A stretch of DNA of 64,000 nt, taken from NCBI RefSeq assembly GCF_027744825.2, contig NC_071348.1:15409563-15473562 (forward strand). Direction: 5' to 3'. Within the stretch, counting starts at the first letter, position 1. Every line of letters begins with the position of its first letter. Positions 12,201 through 24,124 of the stretch are shown here, in pieces. Made by a program: the position numbers and the translations under genes. The stretch comes from Synchiropus splendidus. Lineage: Eukaryota; Chordata; Actinopteri; Syngnathiformes; Callionymidae. The notes beneath the pieces were generated by a model. The model had not been told where the DNA came from, made no database searches, and worked only from the letters and a program-made list of their open reading frames with translations.

Positions 12201-13380
12201 AATTGCATAATGCATGCATAAGTGGTTGATTCATCCTGATAATACCTCACAACTATGATATTTGTTTTTATCCTTTGGTGCAACTTTTAAAGAGTTAAAA
12301 CATTCAATTATTTCTACACTAGTTTCCTGCAAGTAAGCAAATTAACCGGTTACTACGGACTCTGTTTCAGTGACTGAGAAAGAGTCAGGCCTCATGACTG
12401 TTGTTCCCCCACTGTTTGACCTCAATTTGAAAGCAATGAAAAAAAATGCATTGTTTCAAACTCACACAGGGTATAAAATTAAATAGACAGATTCAACAGA
12501 AACTCATATGAGTCGGATAGCTGTGTCATTTGAGCTAATGCTGAAAACTAAAAGTATTTCTTTCTTTTGTTTTATCCCTGTTCACTCAACCTTATTTTTC
12601 TGAAAACTAAAAGTATTTCTCTCTTTTGTTTTATCCTTGTTCACTGAATCTTATTTTCTGAAAAACTAAAAGTATTTCTCAAACAAGTAGAAATTATCTG
12701 TTTTAAACACATTTTGAAAAAATGGTGCATGAGTTGGGTAGCTGTGTCATTTGAACGATTAGTGAAGACTAAAAAAGTATTTTCTTTCTCCTGTTTTATC
12801 TTTAAGAAATATTTCAAGACTGAAAAACTGTTTCATAAGATGTTAAATAACTTCTAAAAAGTTTATACCAGAAATAATATTGTAGCTACTAACACGTTTG
12901 GATTATTTAGTCTACAATGCAGAAACAGTTTGAACATTGATTCATGCTGAAACTTTAAAGTTTTATTTTCAATATCTCAATTTCATCCTTTTTATCCCCC
13001 CACATCAAACCCCTCCCTCGCGCAGACCCTACCTGACTTCCTACCGTGCCTCACCATTTGTTGCGGCTGTGAGGATGCAGCTCACCCCTCCCATGCTTCA
13101 CACAGGTTGTAGCATCCCCCCTCGACCTTCATTATTTTCCTTCCAGTCATAAAACAAGAGGGATGGTAATTATTTTAATTTCTCGATATAAAAAAGGAGG
13201 GGTAGTAGCTATTATTTTAATTTCTTGTTGATATGAAAAAGGGTTTTATTATCTCCGGAAGGGGAGGGGTTTTATGACCTCCGGGGGCCATAAATCAATA
13301 CAGGTTTGACATTTTGTGGTTTCCTTCTTCTCTCTGATGGTGATGGATATACCCGCACCGGTCCACTCCCTATGACCTAT
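9300..13380. other. AT-rich stretch without recognised genes (copy A)
   Basis: There is no reading frame here that I recognise. The only structured feature is a tandem repeat at 12,540-12,680. Frames of 60-90 codons occur at 9,514-9,702, 10,132-10,407 and 10,356-10,547 but show no known motif. Some of this may be further remnant of the element that supplied the ATPase fragment. The copy B counterpart is 39,578-44,000. Confidence 0.4.
12540..12680. repeat. Short tandem repeat, ~62-base unit (copy A)
   Basis: Two and a half units begin with ctgaaaactaaaagtatttc and continue through tcttttgttttatcc and ttcactgaatcttattt. The copy B counterpart is at about 43,151-43,290. Confidence 0.7.
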
Positions 13381-13835
13381 CCTGAGAGTTTTCAATCGTT
13401 CCTTATTTCCATCTCTCTTTGACTGTAGTCCGAGTGTAGCGGAGATGGGAGAACTTTGGGCAAATGTGGAGATGCACTAGCCGGGTTCCTCCCTTAACTC
13501 CAGGTCCGCCAGGCAGGTTAAGTTGAGTAGGTGGAGAGAGAATCCTCACCACATAAACCATGTGGAGTGCAAACAGGACAGCACTTCAAAGTCCAGACCT
13601 CGCGCCTTAAAGATTGCAGCCGGACCTTGCGTGGTGGCCACCATTGCGGATAAGTGCGCAGGAGAAGCGTCACCAAAGTAGGTGAAGATTCACCGGTGGC
13701 CTGTCTCTAATCACAGAGGGGAGGCGTGCCAAGAGACCTGCTGCTATCTCCACACGCCAGGTCTCACGCCAGTCCGGCCTACTAGATGTCTTGCGCCAAC
13801 GACCTCACCCCCAAGGTCGCGCAAAATGTTGTTAA

Positions 13836-13845
13836 TCTGAATGTA
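13836..13845. repeat. Target-site duplication, left
   Basis: The sequence tctgaatgta directly abuts the 3' simple-repeat end of the LINE. It is matched at 17,217-17,226, and copy B has it once. Confidence 0.9.
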
Positions 13846-16800
13846 CCTTCACCTTCACCTTCCTTCACCTTCTTCTGCCGCTTATCCGGGGTCGGGTCGC
13901 GGAGGCAGCATTCGGAGCAAGGAAGCCCAAACTTCCCGGTCCGCACAAACCTCCTCCAGCTCCTCCCGGGGGATCCCGAGGCGTTCCCAGGCCAGACCGG
14001 AGACATAATCTCTCCAGCGAGTCCTGGGTCTTCCCCGGGGTCTCCTCCCGGTAGGACATGCCCGGAACACCTCCCCAGGGAGGCGTCCAGGGGGCATCCG
14101 GATCAGATGCCCGAGCCACCTCAGCTGGTTCCTCTCGATGTGGAGGAGCAGCGGCTCCACCCCGAGCTCCTCCCGGATGACCGAACTCCTCACCCTATCT
14201 CTAAGGGTGCGCCCAGCCACCCTGCGGAGGAAACTCATCTCAGCCGCTTGTATCCGCGATCTCATCCTTTCGGTCACTACCCAAAGCTCGTGACCATAGG
14301 TGAGGGTGGGAACGTAGATCGATCGGTAAATCGAGAGCTTCGTCTTGTGACTCAGCTCTCTCTTCACCACGACGGTCCGATACAGCGACCGCATCACTGC
14401 TGCCGCTGCACCAACCCGTCTATCAATCTCACGCTCCCTTTTTCCCTCACTCGAGAACAAGACCCCGAGATACTTAAACTCCGCCACTTGAGGCAAGAAC
14501 TCTCCACCAACCTGGAGAGAGCAAACCACCGTGTTCCGGTCGAGAACCATGGCCTCAGACTTGGAGGTGCTGATCCTCATCCCGGCCGCTTCACACTCGG
14601 CTGCAAACCGACCCAGCGCATGCTGAAGGTCCCGGTCCGATGAGGCCAGCAGAACAACATCGTCCGCAAATAGCAGAGATGAAATTCTGTGGTTCCCGAA
14701 CCGGATCCCCTCCGACCCCTGGCTACGCCTAGAAATTCTGTCCATATAAGTGATGAACAGAACCGGTGACAAAGGGCAGCCCTGGCGGAGACCAACATGC
14801 ACCGGGAACAGGTCTGATTTCCTGCCGGCAATGCGAACCATGCTCCTGCTCCGGTCATACAAGGAGCGGACAGCCCCTAGCAGAGGGTCCCGCACCCCAT
14901 ATTCCCGGAGCACCCCCCACAGGACATCGCGAGGGACACGGTCGAACGCCTTCTCCAAATCCACAAAGCACATGTGGACTGGTTGGGCGAACTCCCATGA
15001 ACCCTCGAGCACCCGGTGGAGGGTATAGAGCTGGTCCAGTGTTCCACGACCGGGACGAAAACCACACTGTTCCTCCTGGATCTGAGGTTCGACTATTGGC
15101 CGAAGTCTCCTCTCTAGTACCCTGGAATAGACCTTTCCAGGGAGGCTGAGGAGTGTGATCCCCCTATAGTTGGAACACACCCTCCGGTCCCCCTTCTTAA
15201 ACAGGGGGACCACCACCCCGGTCTGCCAATCCAGAGGCACTGTCCTCGACTGCCACGCGATGTTGCAGAGACGTGTCAGCCACGACAGCCCTACAACATC
15301 CAGGGATTTCAGATACTCTGGACGGATCTCATCCACTCCCGGGGCCCTACCACCGAGGAGCTTACGAACAACCTCGGTGACTTCGGCCCGGGTGATGGGA
15401 GAGCCATCCGAGTCCTCAGTCCCCGCTTCCTGAGTGGAAGACGTGACGACGGGATTGAGGAGACCCTCGAAGTATTCTTTCCACCGCCCGACAACATCAC
15501 CAGTCGAGGTCAGCAGCCTCCCACCCTCACTGTAAACAGCACTGGTGAGGCACTGCTTCCCCCTTCTGAGGCGACGGACGGTTTGCCAGAATTTCTTCGA
15601 GGCCGACCAATAGTCCTCCTCCATGGCCTCTCCGAACTCCTCCCAGACCCGAGTTTTTGCCTCCACGACTGCACGGGAAGCGGCACGCCTGGCCTGCCGG
15701 TACACGTCAGCTGCCTCAGGAGTCCCACAGGCCATCAAGACCCGATAGGACTCCTTCTTCAGCCTGACGGCATCCCTTACTTTCGGTGTCCACCACCGGG
15801 TTCGGGGATTGCCGCCGCGACAGGCACCGGAGACCTTGCGACCACAACTGCGTGCAGCCGCACTGACAATGGAGGAGGAGAACATGGACCACTCAGACTC
15901 CATGTCACCTACCTCCCTCGGGATCTGGGAGAAACTCTCCCGAAGGTGGGAGTTAAAGACCCCACTGACAGTGGGTTCCGCCAGGCGTTCCCAGCAGACC
16001 CTCACAATACGTTTGGGCCTGCCCGGTCTGACCGGCTTCCTCCCCTGCCAGCGGATCGCACTCACCACCAGGTGGTGATCGGTTGACAGCTCTGCCCCTC
16101 TCTTCACCCGAGTGTCCGAGACACGTGGCCGAAGGTCAGATGACACGATCACAAAGTCTATCATAGACCTCCGGCCAAGGGTGTCCTGGTGCCAAGAGCA
16201 CTTATGGACACCCTTGTGCTCAAACATGGTGTTCGTTATGGACAAACTGTGGGTGGCACAGAAGTCCAGTAATAGAACACCGCTCAGGTTCAGATCGGGT
16301 AGGCCGTTCTTCCCAATCACGCCCCTCCAAGTCTTGCTGTCATTGCCCACGTGGGCGTTGAAGTCTCCCAGTAGAACAATGGAGTCCCCGGTTGGGGCAC
16401 TGTCGAGTACCCCTCCCAGTGACTCCAAGAAAGCCGGGTAGTCTACACTGCTGTTCGGCCCGTAAGCCGCAACCGCTGTGAGACACCTGTCCCCAACCCG
16501 TAGGCGTAGGGACGCGACCCTCTCGTTCACCGGGGTAAACCCCAACACGAAGCTGCAGAGCTGCGGGGCTATGAGCAAGCCTACGCCAGCCCGCCGCCTC
16601 TCCCCGCGGACAACTCCAGAAAAGTAGAGGGTCCAGCCTTTCTCAAGGAGTTGGGTTCCAGAGCCCAGGCTGTGCGTGGAGGAGAGTCCGACTATATCTA
16701 GCCGGTACCTCTCAACCTCCTGCACAAGCTCAGGCTCTTTCCCCCCCAGCGAAGTGACATTCCATGTCCCAAGAGCCAGAGAATGTCCACACGAACCAGG

Positions 16801-17216
16801 TCGTCGGGCCCCCCGGCCCCGACTGCTACCTAGTTCTCTTTGCACCCGACCCCTATGACTCCCTCTGTGGGTGGTGGGTCCGCAGGAGGGACGGCCCATG
16901 TCATTCGTTCGGGCTTGGCCCGGCCGGGCCCCATGGGCAGAGGCCCGGCCACCAGGCGCTCGCATTCGAGCCCCAACCCCAGGCCTGGCTCCAGGGTGGG
17001 GCCCCGGCTGCGCCATGCCGGGCGACGTCACGGTCCTCGATGTTTTTGGTTTTGTCATCGGGGCTTCTGAACTGCTCTTAGTCTGACCCGTCACCTAGGA
17101 CCTGTTTGCCATGGGAGACCCTACCAGGAGCATAACGCCCCCGACAACATAGCTCCTAGGATCATTCAAGGTACACAAACTCCCCCACCACGATAAGGTT
17201 GCAGTTCCAGGGGGAG
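13846..17216 (-). mobile_element. Full-length LINE (non-LTR retrotransposon) insertion, copy A only
   Basis: This is a 3,371-base element on the - strand. Its 5' end is at 17,216 and its 3' end is at 13,846, where a (GAAGGT)-type simple tail is read on the - strand. It is flanked by the 10-base direct repeat tctgaatgta at 13,836-13,845 and 17,217-17,226. Copy B carries the unoccupied target with a single tctgaatgta at about 44,496-44,505, which is direct evidence of insertion after the duplication. GC content is clearly higher than in the surroundings. The single ORF is described separately. The clade was not assigned with certainty; the layout (one ORF, APE endonuclease plus RT, simple-repeat tail) is RTE/L2-like. 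Confidence 0.93.
13882..17094 (-). CDS. LINE ORF: APE endonuclease and reverse transcriptase, intact
   Basis: This uninterrupted 1,070-residue frame supplies endonuclease and reverse transcriptase for target-primed integration. Residues ~110-345 are an exonuclease-endonuclease-phosphatase domain: 'LGTWNVTSL', '[10 protein letters not shown]' and 'STDHHLVVS' hold the catalytic Asn, Asp-Asn and Asp-His signatures. Residues ~530-800 are the RT: '[14 protein letters not shown]', 'VVPLFKKGD', '[18 protein letters not shown]', '[12 protein letters not shown]' and the catalytic '[10 protein letters not shown]'. The C-terminal ~150 residues contain '[19 protein letters not shown]' and an arginine-rich '[15 protein letters not shown]', typical of this group. 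The N terminus is Pro/Gly/Arg rich. There is no internal stop, so a young insertion is likely. The start at 17,094 is the first ATG, 122 bases from the element's 5' end. Confidence 0.93.
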   Translation of the reverse strand: MTGQTKSSSEAPMTKPKTSRTVTSPGMAQPGPHPGARPGVGARMRAPGGRASAHGARPGQARTNDMGRPSCGPTTHRGSHRGRVQRELGSSRGRGARRPGSCGHSLALGTWNVTSLGGKEPELVQEVERYRLDIVGLSSTHSLGSGTQLLEKGWTLYFSGVVRGERRRAGVGLLIAPQLCSFVLGFTPVNERVASLRLRVGDRCLTAVAAYGPNSSVDYPAFLESLGGVLDSAPTGDSIVLLGDFNAHVGNDSKTWRGVIGKNGLPDLNLSGVLLLDFCATHSLSITNTMFEHKGVHKCSWHQDTLGRRSMIDFVIVSSDLRPRVSDTRVKRGAELSTDHHLVVSAIRWQGRKPVRPGRPKRIVRVCWERLAEPTVSGVFNSHLRESFSQIPREVGDMESEWSMFSSSIVSAAARSCGRKVSGACRGGNPRTRWWTPKVRDAVRLKKESYRVLMACGTPEAADVYRQARRAASRAVVEAKTRVWEEFGEAMEEDYWSASKKFWQTVRRLRRGKQCLTSAVYSEGGRLLTSTGDVVGRWKEYFEGLLNPVVTSSTQEAGTEDSDGSPITRAEVTEVVRKLLGGRAPGVDEIRPEYLKSLDVVGLSWLTRLCNIAWQSRTVPLDWQTGVVVPLFKKGDRRVCSNYRGITLLSLPGKVYSRVLERRLRPIVEPQIQEEQCGFRPGRGTLDQLYTLHRVLEGSWEFAQPVHMCFVDLEKAFDRVPRDVLWGVLREYGVRDPLLGAVRSLYDRSRSMVRIAGRKSDLFPVHVGLRQGCPLSPVLFITYMDRISRRSQGSEGIRFGNHRISSLLFADDVVLLASSDRDLQHALGRFAAECEAAGMRISTSKSEAMVLDRNTVVCSLQVGGEFLPQVAEFKYLGVLFSSEGKREREIDRRVGAAAAVMRSLYRTVVVKRELSHKTKLSIYRSIYVPTLTYGHELWVVTERMRSRIQAAEMSFLRRVAGRTLRDRVRSSVIREELGVEPLLLHIERNQLRWLGHLIRMPPGRLPGEVFRACPTGRRPRGRPRTRWRDYVSGLAWERLGIPREELEEVCADREVWASLLRMLPPRPDPG

Positions 17217-17226
17217 TCTGAATGTA
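17217..17226. repeat. Target-site duplication, right
   Basis: This is the second tctgaatgta, abutting the 5' end of the LINE. Downstream sequence (gtgaagtggaaac) continues exactly as in the empty site of copy B. Confidence 0.9.
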
Positions 17227-17229
17227 GTG

Positions 17230-18350
17230 AAGTGGAAACAATAACCCTCCATACAGAGGGTCTGGGCCTCCCCCTGGGCCCCTCTCATTGCCAAATCAGG
17301 TGCTTCCCTGCTCTGGCAACTACACAGGGGAACCTGACGCCATCCCATAGCCACAGCACTTGTTTGAGCCCAACGTCGATGAACACAATTGGCACGAATA
17401 ACCGTCCACATTTGAAGGGAAAACTCGCCAGTGGAGAAACGTTTGGCCCATGACGAAGCGCTACGGAAGAGAACGATTCTTTCATCTATTGGCCAGAGCT
17501 GCTGGAACGTGAGGCAAAGAAGAAGCTGCTACGTCAGACAAATAGAAATCTGCAAATGTTGAGGCGGAAGCCCAGGTTTCTGCCAAAGAAACTCCTCTGA
17601 AGGCAGTGATGGATGTCGGCCCTTTTCACCACCTGCCAGAGCCACCCACAGCTCATCTGTTTTCCTGAAGGCCTTGACTCCATTCAGACAAGCTCTCAGT
17701 GAACTCACGGGCCACACCTTGTGTAAGTGCCAGTGGTTCTCATCCGGGTGCGGGTTAGGACAGAAAGCCTTCACTGAAAAATTGCTGACCTTGGCACAAA
17801 GAAATTTGCGAAAAAAGACTAATCGAGAAGGCACATTGTTCTCCAAATCCTCCTGATGAAGGCCAGGACCAGGAGGAGAGCTGCTTTGTAAGCCACCAGC
17901 TCCAAAGGAGCCTGATCAAGTGGCTCGGAGGGAGCTTCAGAGAGAGACTTTAATACCAATTGAAGATCCCAATAGTGGCAGATGCGTCTGGAAGTGGGTC
18001 TGAGTCTTTGAGATCCCTGCATGTTTACCCAACGGACAGCAGTCCACACCCATTGAGCATTATATGCTTTGAGTGTTGCGGGTGATTTTCGAATAGTGAA
18101 CTGCACCTCGGGGGGCAGAGGACTGCCTGCTAGCCTTGAAGTAGCCATGCTTTGAGGGGACGCCCCAGGATCGGCGGCCCCTCAAAATTTCTGCCCCCTG
18201 CTGCAGGACTGTTTGCAGGACTTGAACAGGTTGCAGCACACCCTCGTGTGAGTACTCCAGAACACCTCCCGGGACTCTGGAACACCTATGAGGTCATCTT
18301 GACCACAAAGCTTAACCCCCAGCCTTGCAATGTGGCCTGACCTGAGAACC
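17230..18350 (-). mobile_element. DIRS-like tyrosine-recombinase fragment (copy A)
   Basis: The - strand carries YR-type sequence: 'SPATLKAYNAQW' and 'LRPTSRRICHYWDLQL' at 18,148-17,819, then 'FSVKAFCPNPHPDENHW', 'VKAFRKTDELWVAL' and 'KGRHPSLPSEEF' at 17,846-17,529. These look like the recombinase N-terminal and middle regions. Frames are interrupted and the segment is joined on its left to unidentified sequence. It is paralogous to the remnant at 7,450-7,960. Confidence 0.7.
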
Positions 18351-18734
18351 ATGGGCAATTACCATGGCCGGCACCGCCGGCTCCTTTGCCAGGCGGCCGT
18401 CAAGGAGATGCACGTTTTGCTGCACTAAACCACCTGCAATGTCACCGGCGATGTTGCTTCGGTATGACGGAAGGAGGTGTGCCCAGCGTCCTGTAGATAT
18501 CTCGGATGGCCAGGGCCTCACAATGGACCGGTCTATGAGAGTTGCTCCGCCACCGCCACGCCTGAGGTCTATCCAGCGTGAATGAATGAATGGGTTGTGA
18601 AGATGTAGCATTAACAACCCCTCATATATGGAGTGTAACTTACACTCTGGGTGGCAGGAGCTGCGTTGCCCTCTTTTAGCCACTATACGGCTGAAATAGA
18701 AAGTGGCAATCTTCCATACAGAGAGAGAAAATAT

Positions 18735-21250
18735 TTACTGAGCAGCAACAGTCAGGGTTCTAGTCTGAGCTGAGCAAGAAAGATGGAGTTTATTCACAAA
18801 TGAACAGACAGTGATGCAGGAATCCGGTGGATCTCGGGACACTGCACACTCCACAGCACCGTAATGAAGGAGATACTGGTGTCCCAGAGCCAGTGCTCTG
18901 AATGAGGGCCTACTGGTCGCAGGGTTCGGCTGCTCCTGAAGACAGAAAGAAATGAGGGAAGGAGGATGCAGACACTTTAGACAAATAGTGGTCAGCAAAA
19001 GTAGAGATTGATGACCAAGAAGCTGCCTGGCAGAATTCTGCCAGAGATACTTCCTTGAAAGCAGCCACAGATGTGCTCTTAGGGATTCCAGTGCCTGTTT
19101 TCCCACTGTCTCATAGGCTTTCATCATGGCAATTCTAAGCCAATGTGACAACCTGTGAGGGGACAGTGCCTGCCCCTTCTTACCACCTGCGAGAGACACC
19201 CACAGACTGTCCGTCTTTCTGAAGGGTGGGACTCGATCCAGTTAACCTTTTAGCGCTCTAACCGGACACATTTTCTATAAACGCTCATGCTCCTCGTGCT
19301 GCTAGCTCCTGGGAGGCCTGATCGAGGGCCTCAAAAGGGGCTTCAGAGAGTGAATTGAGTGCCAGCTGCAGGTCTCAGTAGTGACATAAAGGTCTTGAGG
19401 TTGGTCTAAGCCTTTTCACTCCTCATGAAACGGCTCACTAGACGATGCTCGCCGACGGGGTGGCCATCCAGACCATTGTGTAGCATGGAAAGGGCTGCAA
19501 CATGAACCCGTAATTTAACACTACACGGATGTTCATTAACCAGATGCTGGAGAGAAGAGAGGATTAGAGAAACAGGTGCCGATTCTGGGGAGGCTGACTG
19601 GGTTCCACACCACCGGGGAAAATGTTCAATTAGCATTGTATGCTCTGAGGGTTGACGGAGCTTTAGCGTTCTGAAGAGTCAATTGGACATCAGGGGACAA
19701 ACCTTGAGGGGACGTCCTAGTATTGGGGGAGACCTTGGGGTTCCTGATGCTTGCAGAAGGACTGACCTCGATGGAGGGAACTCCCAGGGGCCTTTGATCC
19801 GCATTTGACACGTCTCTGGATACCAGCTGGAGCTGGGGCTGTCTGGAGCCATGAGAATCATTGTCACTCTCGGCAGCTGAATTCTCCTCATCAGAGAAAG
19901 AAGAAGGCAAGGAGGAGGAAGGGCAAACAGGAGGCCTTCTGAGTCCAGACTGAGTCCAGCATGACCTCCAGGAACGTCGTGCTCTGTCTGGGACTGGGAC
20001 TCTGACTGGGAGTGTGCTTTTCAGGAGGTTTACTGTGAGCCTCAATCGCACAATGTGCTCCAACACCAAGCTGGTGTGCGCTCATGACTCCTGTTTCGAC
20101 CTGGCTAGAATCAACCAGTAGTCCAAGTAAATCAGAATTCGCAGACCTTGTCTCCTTAATGGATCGAGCCCCACCTCCACACACTTTGCGAAGGTGCGAG
20201 GCACTAGAGTGCTGTATTATACCTGACCCTCGAGCCCAAACCGGAAAAACTTCCTGTGACTCGGCCAAACTGTGTTGCGGAAGTTGGCGTCAGCAAGATC
20301 AAGATCCACTCTCACACTCTGACGCACTCCAGGAGTCTCCTGGTAGTCCGGAACCGCTGTCTGGTCACGAATTGGTTGAGGAGACTGAGGTCCAGAACAG
20401 TTCTCCACTCTCCTGTCTTCTTGGGTTCCAGAAAGTACCAGGAGTAAAACCCAGTGTAAGAGGATCACTTTGGCACTAGCTCGATTACTTCCTTTGGCAG
20501 GAGAGCGCTGACCTCCTCCATCAGAAATGACCGCTGGTTCTCTGAGTTCACCCAGGTCCACGTGGTGTCGCAGAACCTGGGGTTTGACTGTGAAACTGAA
20601 GGGCGTGTCAATGACCGAGTATCTTCTCGATCCATATGGGCAGGTGAGGAGACAGGCGCTTTCAATTCGGAAGATACTCTGTCAAGAAAGGCGCCCTGAG
20701 CACAGGAGCCAAAGGGTCGTCGGTGCTCAGCGCCCAATGTTCTTCAAAAACAGACTCGCTTTGGTCAGCTGGGGAAGTAGGGTCCCAAACTTGCAGTGTA
20801 CCTTGATCTGACACTGCAATTCTCCTAAGATTGAGACCCGAGGGACCGGTCCAATCATCCTCAGAAAGAGATGACTCTGTAGAGGATGATGTCCTGCTTG
20901 CCTCTGAGAGGTTTGGAGTGCTGCAGAGAACAGAATCACAGACAGACATCGCATCAGACATCGCGCGAGGGAGCTGAGGGAGCTGAGAACAGAACCGGTC
21001 TGGCACGCAGCGCCTACTGTGTGATGAAGTGGTGGCTTTCGCGGTCCTGTGGCGACCCCTGCTGGAAACTGGCGAGTCTGAGGAATAAGAAGAGTTAATG
21101 GCAGAATTGAAACTCTCCTGACTTTTGGCAAGAACCGGGATCTGTTGAGAGACGGGAAAGAGTTATCTGACGCCAATGCTTCTTATTGTGGCGAAGCTTA
21201 GGAAAAACAACAAACTTCTTGGCTCCAGAAACTTCCCCGTCTCCTGAGAC
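18735..21250 (-). mobile_element. DIRS-like retrotransposon remnant with RT and YR (copy A)
   Basis: Read on the - strand from 21,176 downward, the element shows a Ser-rich region and then RT scraps (20,561-20,217: 'VRVDLDLADANF', a degenerate palm; 20,268-20,150: 'RKVCGGGARSIKE'). These are followed by the YR N-terminal region ('LQNAKAPSTLRAYNAN' at about 19,626, then 'PRWCGTQSASPESAPVSLIL' and 'VHVAALSMLHNGLDG' at 19,636-19,406) and the YR C-terminal part at 19,199-18,735 ('KKGQALSPHRLSHWL', 'AYETVGKQALESLRAH'). The catalytic residues of YR (RHRY) cannot all be found because of frame breaks. In copy B the homology stops at 48,293 where a KDZ element begins. Confidence 0.75.
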
Positions 21251-21401
21251 GATATCAAACAAAAACACATTTTGAAGGCGGAGTTCACACTGACTGGAAC
21301 CGGAAGAGAACTTGGCGGGTAATAAACCCTAATTTTGGGTGGACAAGAAACAGACCCGATACCAAAGTAATGTATTTTGTTATTTTTTTTTAAAGTTAGA
21401 C

Positions 21402-21717
21402 TTTGGTTTAGATGCATACTTTTAGATACAAAGTTTTCTTCCTTCGCATTTGGAGGGAGCGGAGGTGAGAGCAGCCGACCTGTCTCTCCAAGAGGAGCAA
21501 CGATGATCAGCGCGGCAATGATTTGGACGGCTGGGCTCACCCCGGCCCTTCGACCAGCGACGGTGTTCCCCCCCGGGCGGCGGCTGTGTGAGGAGGCGTT
21601 GCGAGCAGAAGACCACGCCGACGGACTGTTGAATCTCCAAAATCTCTGGTGAAGTGAGAGAGGTTCTGTCATGGATGAGCCTATCCACAGAGCTCATAAA
21701 GAGCGCGATGATGTATA
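21402..21717 (-). repeat. Inverted repeat, left arm (~310 bases)
   Basis: Reverse-complemented, this matches 25,414-25,713 at roughly four bases in five. Both contain gctctttatgagctc, aacaccatcgctggtc-like and ctgatcatcgctgct-like blocks. A frame on the - strand reads 'GVSPAVQIIAALIIVAPLG'. The family is not recognised. Together the arms enclose the nested LINE pieces and the ~180-base tandem array. Confidence 0.75.
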
Positions 21718-23640
21718 TGATGATATTTACAAGGGTGGAGGAATGTGAAAAGATGATGAAGGAAGAATTAGAGGCATCAGAATCATGAATGACAATAGAG
21801 AATGGAAAATATTTTCGATATATGCGCCAAATGATAGAGAAGAAAAGGGATTATTTTTTGAAAAACTGGGTAAGAAATGTAATGGAAATTGTATTGTGAT
21901 GGCTGATTTTAATATATGGTGTGGAACAATGGATGTTGCTGCGAATATGGCTTTTAAAAATGATATATCAAGTAAAGTCTTAATGAATGTAATGAAAAAA
22001 AAGATTGATTGATGTATGGAGATCAAAATTGAAAGGAAATATTCAAGGCATCAAATAGTAAACGGAGCATTAAAATAAAGTAGAATAGACTTTATTTTAT
22101 GTGAAGAGGAAATGGCGGAAGATTTTAGAAATTTTAAATATATTCAAACCAAATGAAGTGACCATGTGATTTTCAAATGTGTATGGGGTAAAAAGGAAAC
22201 AATCAAAGAAGGTGGGATATGGTGCATGAATGAGGACATTTTAAAGGATGAAAATTATGACTTAAGAAAAAGACTAAATGAAGAGAGTAAGCTAATTGAA
22301 GAAAATAAAACGAATGAAATAGAAAGATATTTAGAAATTAAAAGATCAATTAGATAAAATAGAAGAGAGTAAATGTCAAGGAGCAATGTTAAGGAGCAGA
22401 GCAAGATATGTTGTGGATGGGGAAAAATGTACAGGATATTTTTGGAAAATTGAAAAGATAAGACAGGAAAATTAAATAATGAGGAAAATCCACGATAAGA
22501 ACGGGTCAGAAATTATTGACCAGCAAAAAATTAGACAGTGTGTACAAGAATACGATGCAAATTTATTTCAAAAGGCAAAAGAGAAAGAGGAAGATATAAA
22601 TAAAGTCTTGAAGCATATAGAATGTGAATTAAACCAAGAAGAGAAGGAAAACTGTCATGAAAACGTAACTATAGATGGGATAGAAATCGCAATAAGTGAA
22701 CTAAATAAAAATAAGAGTCCAGGAATAGATGGACTAGGAAGAGAATTTTTTGTTTTGAAAGATTTTATCGTCCCAATAAATCTAAAAAGACTTTTCGATG
22801 TAATGGAAGAAAAAAATCAGATGGTTGAAGAGATGAATACTGGATGAATTAATATAATATATAAGAAAGGAAACAGAAAAGATCTTGAAAATTATAGGCC
22901 TATAACGTGCTTGAATAATGACTATAACATTTTAACAAAGATTTTAGCCACCCGACTCAAAAAGAATTGATAAATTAGTAGGAAAACAACAAGGATATAG
23001 TATCGCCGGAAGAGACATTAGCGACACTATTAACAACCTAAGAGACGTTATAGAGGAAATGAGAAAGAGACGAGAAGGAATAATAAGCTTTTGATGAAGT
23101 AAATCATGAATATTTATTAGCTTAAGAGATAAACTAATTCATTGGATAAAATTAATCAATAAAACAGCAAAAAGCAGAATGAAAATGAATTAAAATCTTA
23201 CAAATTTGATATAAAGAGATAGATTCGACAAGGCTGCCCACTTTCTGCTTTATTATTTGCCATATCAATCGAACCATTTGCAAAACAGATAATGAATGAG
23301 AAACTGATTAGAGGAATCGACATTGATGGAATAGATGAAACAAAAATTTTCCAATATACGGATGACACCACTATTTTAGTTAAAGATATAAATAGTGTAA
23401 AAAAAGTATTTGAGATATTTAATGAATTTGCGAAAGCTGCTGGAGCTGAAATAAATATAAAGAAATGGGAAATAATGTATATGGGAATTGTCCCCAGAGA
23501 AAACTTTCATCTGGAATTAGAAATTAAAGAAGATTATATGAAAATTTGGGGAATAAACTTTGGTAAGGAAGATGAAAAAAAAAACAACCCAATACGTAGA
23601 GTTAGTAACAAAATTAAAGAAGATTTTAAATTGGTAGGTA
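21718..23640 (+). mobile_element. Broken L1-like LINE
   Basis: AT-rich, heavily degraded LINE on the + strand. Pieces in several frames include an endonuclease part at 21,785-22,012 ('IFSIYAPND' and 'CIVMADFNIW'), an RT region at 22,479-22,847 ('ISELNKNKSPGIDGLG'), then 'NYRPITCLNND' near 22,890, 'RQGCPLSALLFAISIEPF' near 23,225 and 'IFQYTDDTTILV' at 23,350. These are L1/Tx1-clade-like motifs. The 5' part of the endonuclease is missing and stops are frequent. The A-rich tract at 24,100-24,124 may be its poly-A tail, separated by the insert at 23,647-23,975. Confidence 0.75.
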
Positions 23641-23646
23641 GGTAAC

Positions 23647-23975
23647 TTTATTGTCATGCCTGTGTCTAACACAAACCTCTTTATCAAGTTTGCAGATGAC
23701 ACGACCGTGGTGGGCCTCATCAAGAACGACGACCGGTCCAACGACCGGAGTGAGGTTAGCCGCCTGGTCCAGTGGTGCGATGACAACAACCTTTGCCTGA
23801 ACGTGGAGAAGACCAAGGAGATCGTGGTGGACTTCAGAAGACGACCTGTCCTGCATCCGCCGCTTCTCATCGCTGGTGCTGCAGTGGAGCAGGTCACCAG
23901 CACCAAGTTCCTGGGTGTTCACATTTCCCAGGACCTGACCTGGAACACCAACACCACAGCACTGGCCAATTAAAC
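23647..23975 (+). mobile_element. L2/Rex1-like LINE reverse-transcriptase fragment
   Basis: A GC-richer open piece of ~105 codons reading 'LFIKFADDTTVVGLIKND', 'LNVEKTKEIVVDFRR' and 'TSTKFLGVHI'. This is the RT catalytic FADD region and thumb of an L2/Rex1-type LINE. It ends abruptly at both sides and interrupts the AT-rich L1-like element. Base composition and motif style differ clearly from the flanks. Confidence 0.8.
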
Positions 23976-24124
23976 AGGGGGACTGTACGTTTTCTTTTTT
24001 TTTCTGATATAGTGACTTTTGTTGTGATTATGATCATGAGCCAAATTCATTTGTGTGGAACTAACAGAGATGAATTATTATTTATACTTTTTGATAATTA
24101 AAAAAAAACAAAAAAAAAAAAAAA

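Larger units (their letters stand above)
1..20987. repeat. Segmental duplication, copy A (direct orientation)
   Basis: This stretch is collinear with 30,290-48,293 in the same orientation. Both contain the same CENP-C-like exons, introns, MITE, DIRS remnants and ATPase fragment. Most 60-base lines differ by zero to two bases. The largest differences are a LINE present only here (13,846-17,216), a ~343-base block missing here after 9,793, about 38 extra bases here near 6,830-6,868, and a 27-base in-frame loss in the second exon. The copy enters the window already inside an intron, so its true left end is not visible. The visible homology stops at 20,987, where copy B is interrupted by a KDZ transposon, so that point may not be the original duplication breakpoint. 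Confidence 0.95.

Noticed and set aside
13786..14643. + strand frame of 285 codons and several others inside 13.8-17.1 kb
   Set aside because: They are antisense shadows of the intact LINE ORF on the - strand; high GC keeps several frames open.
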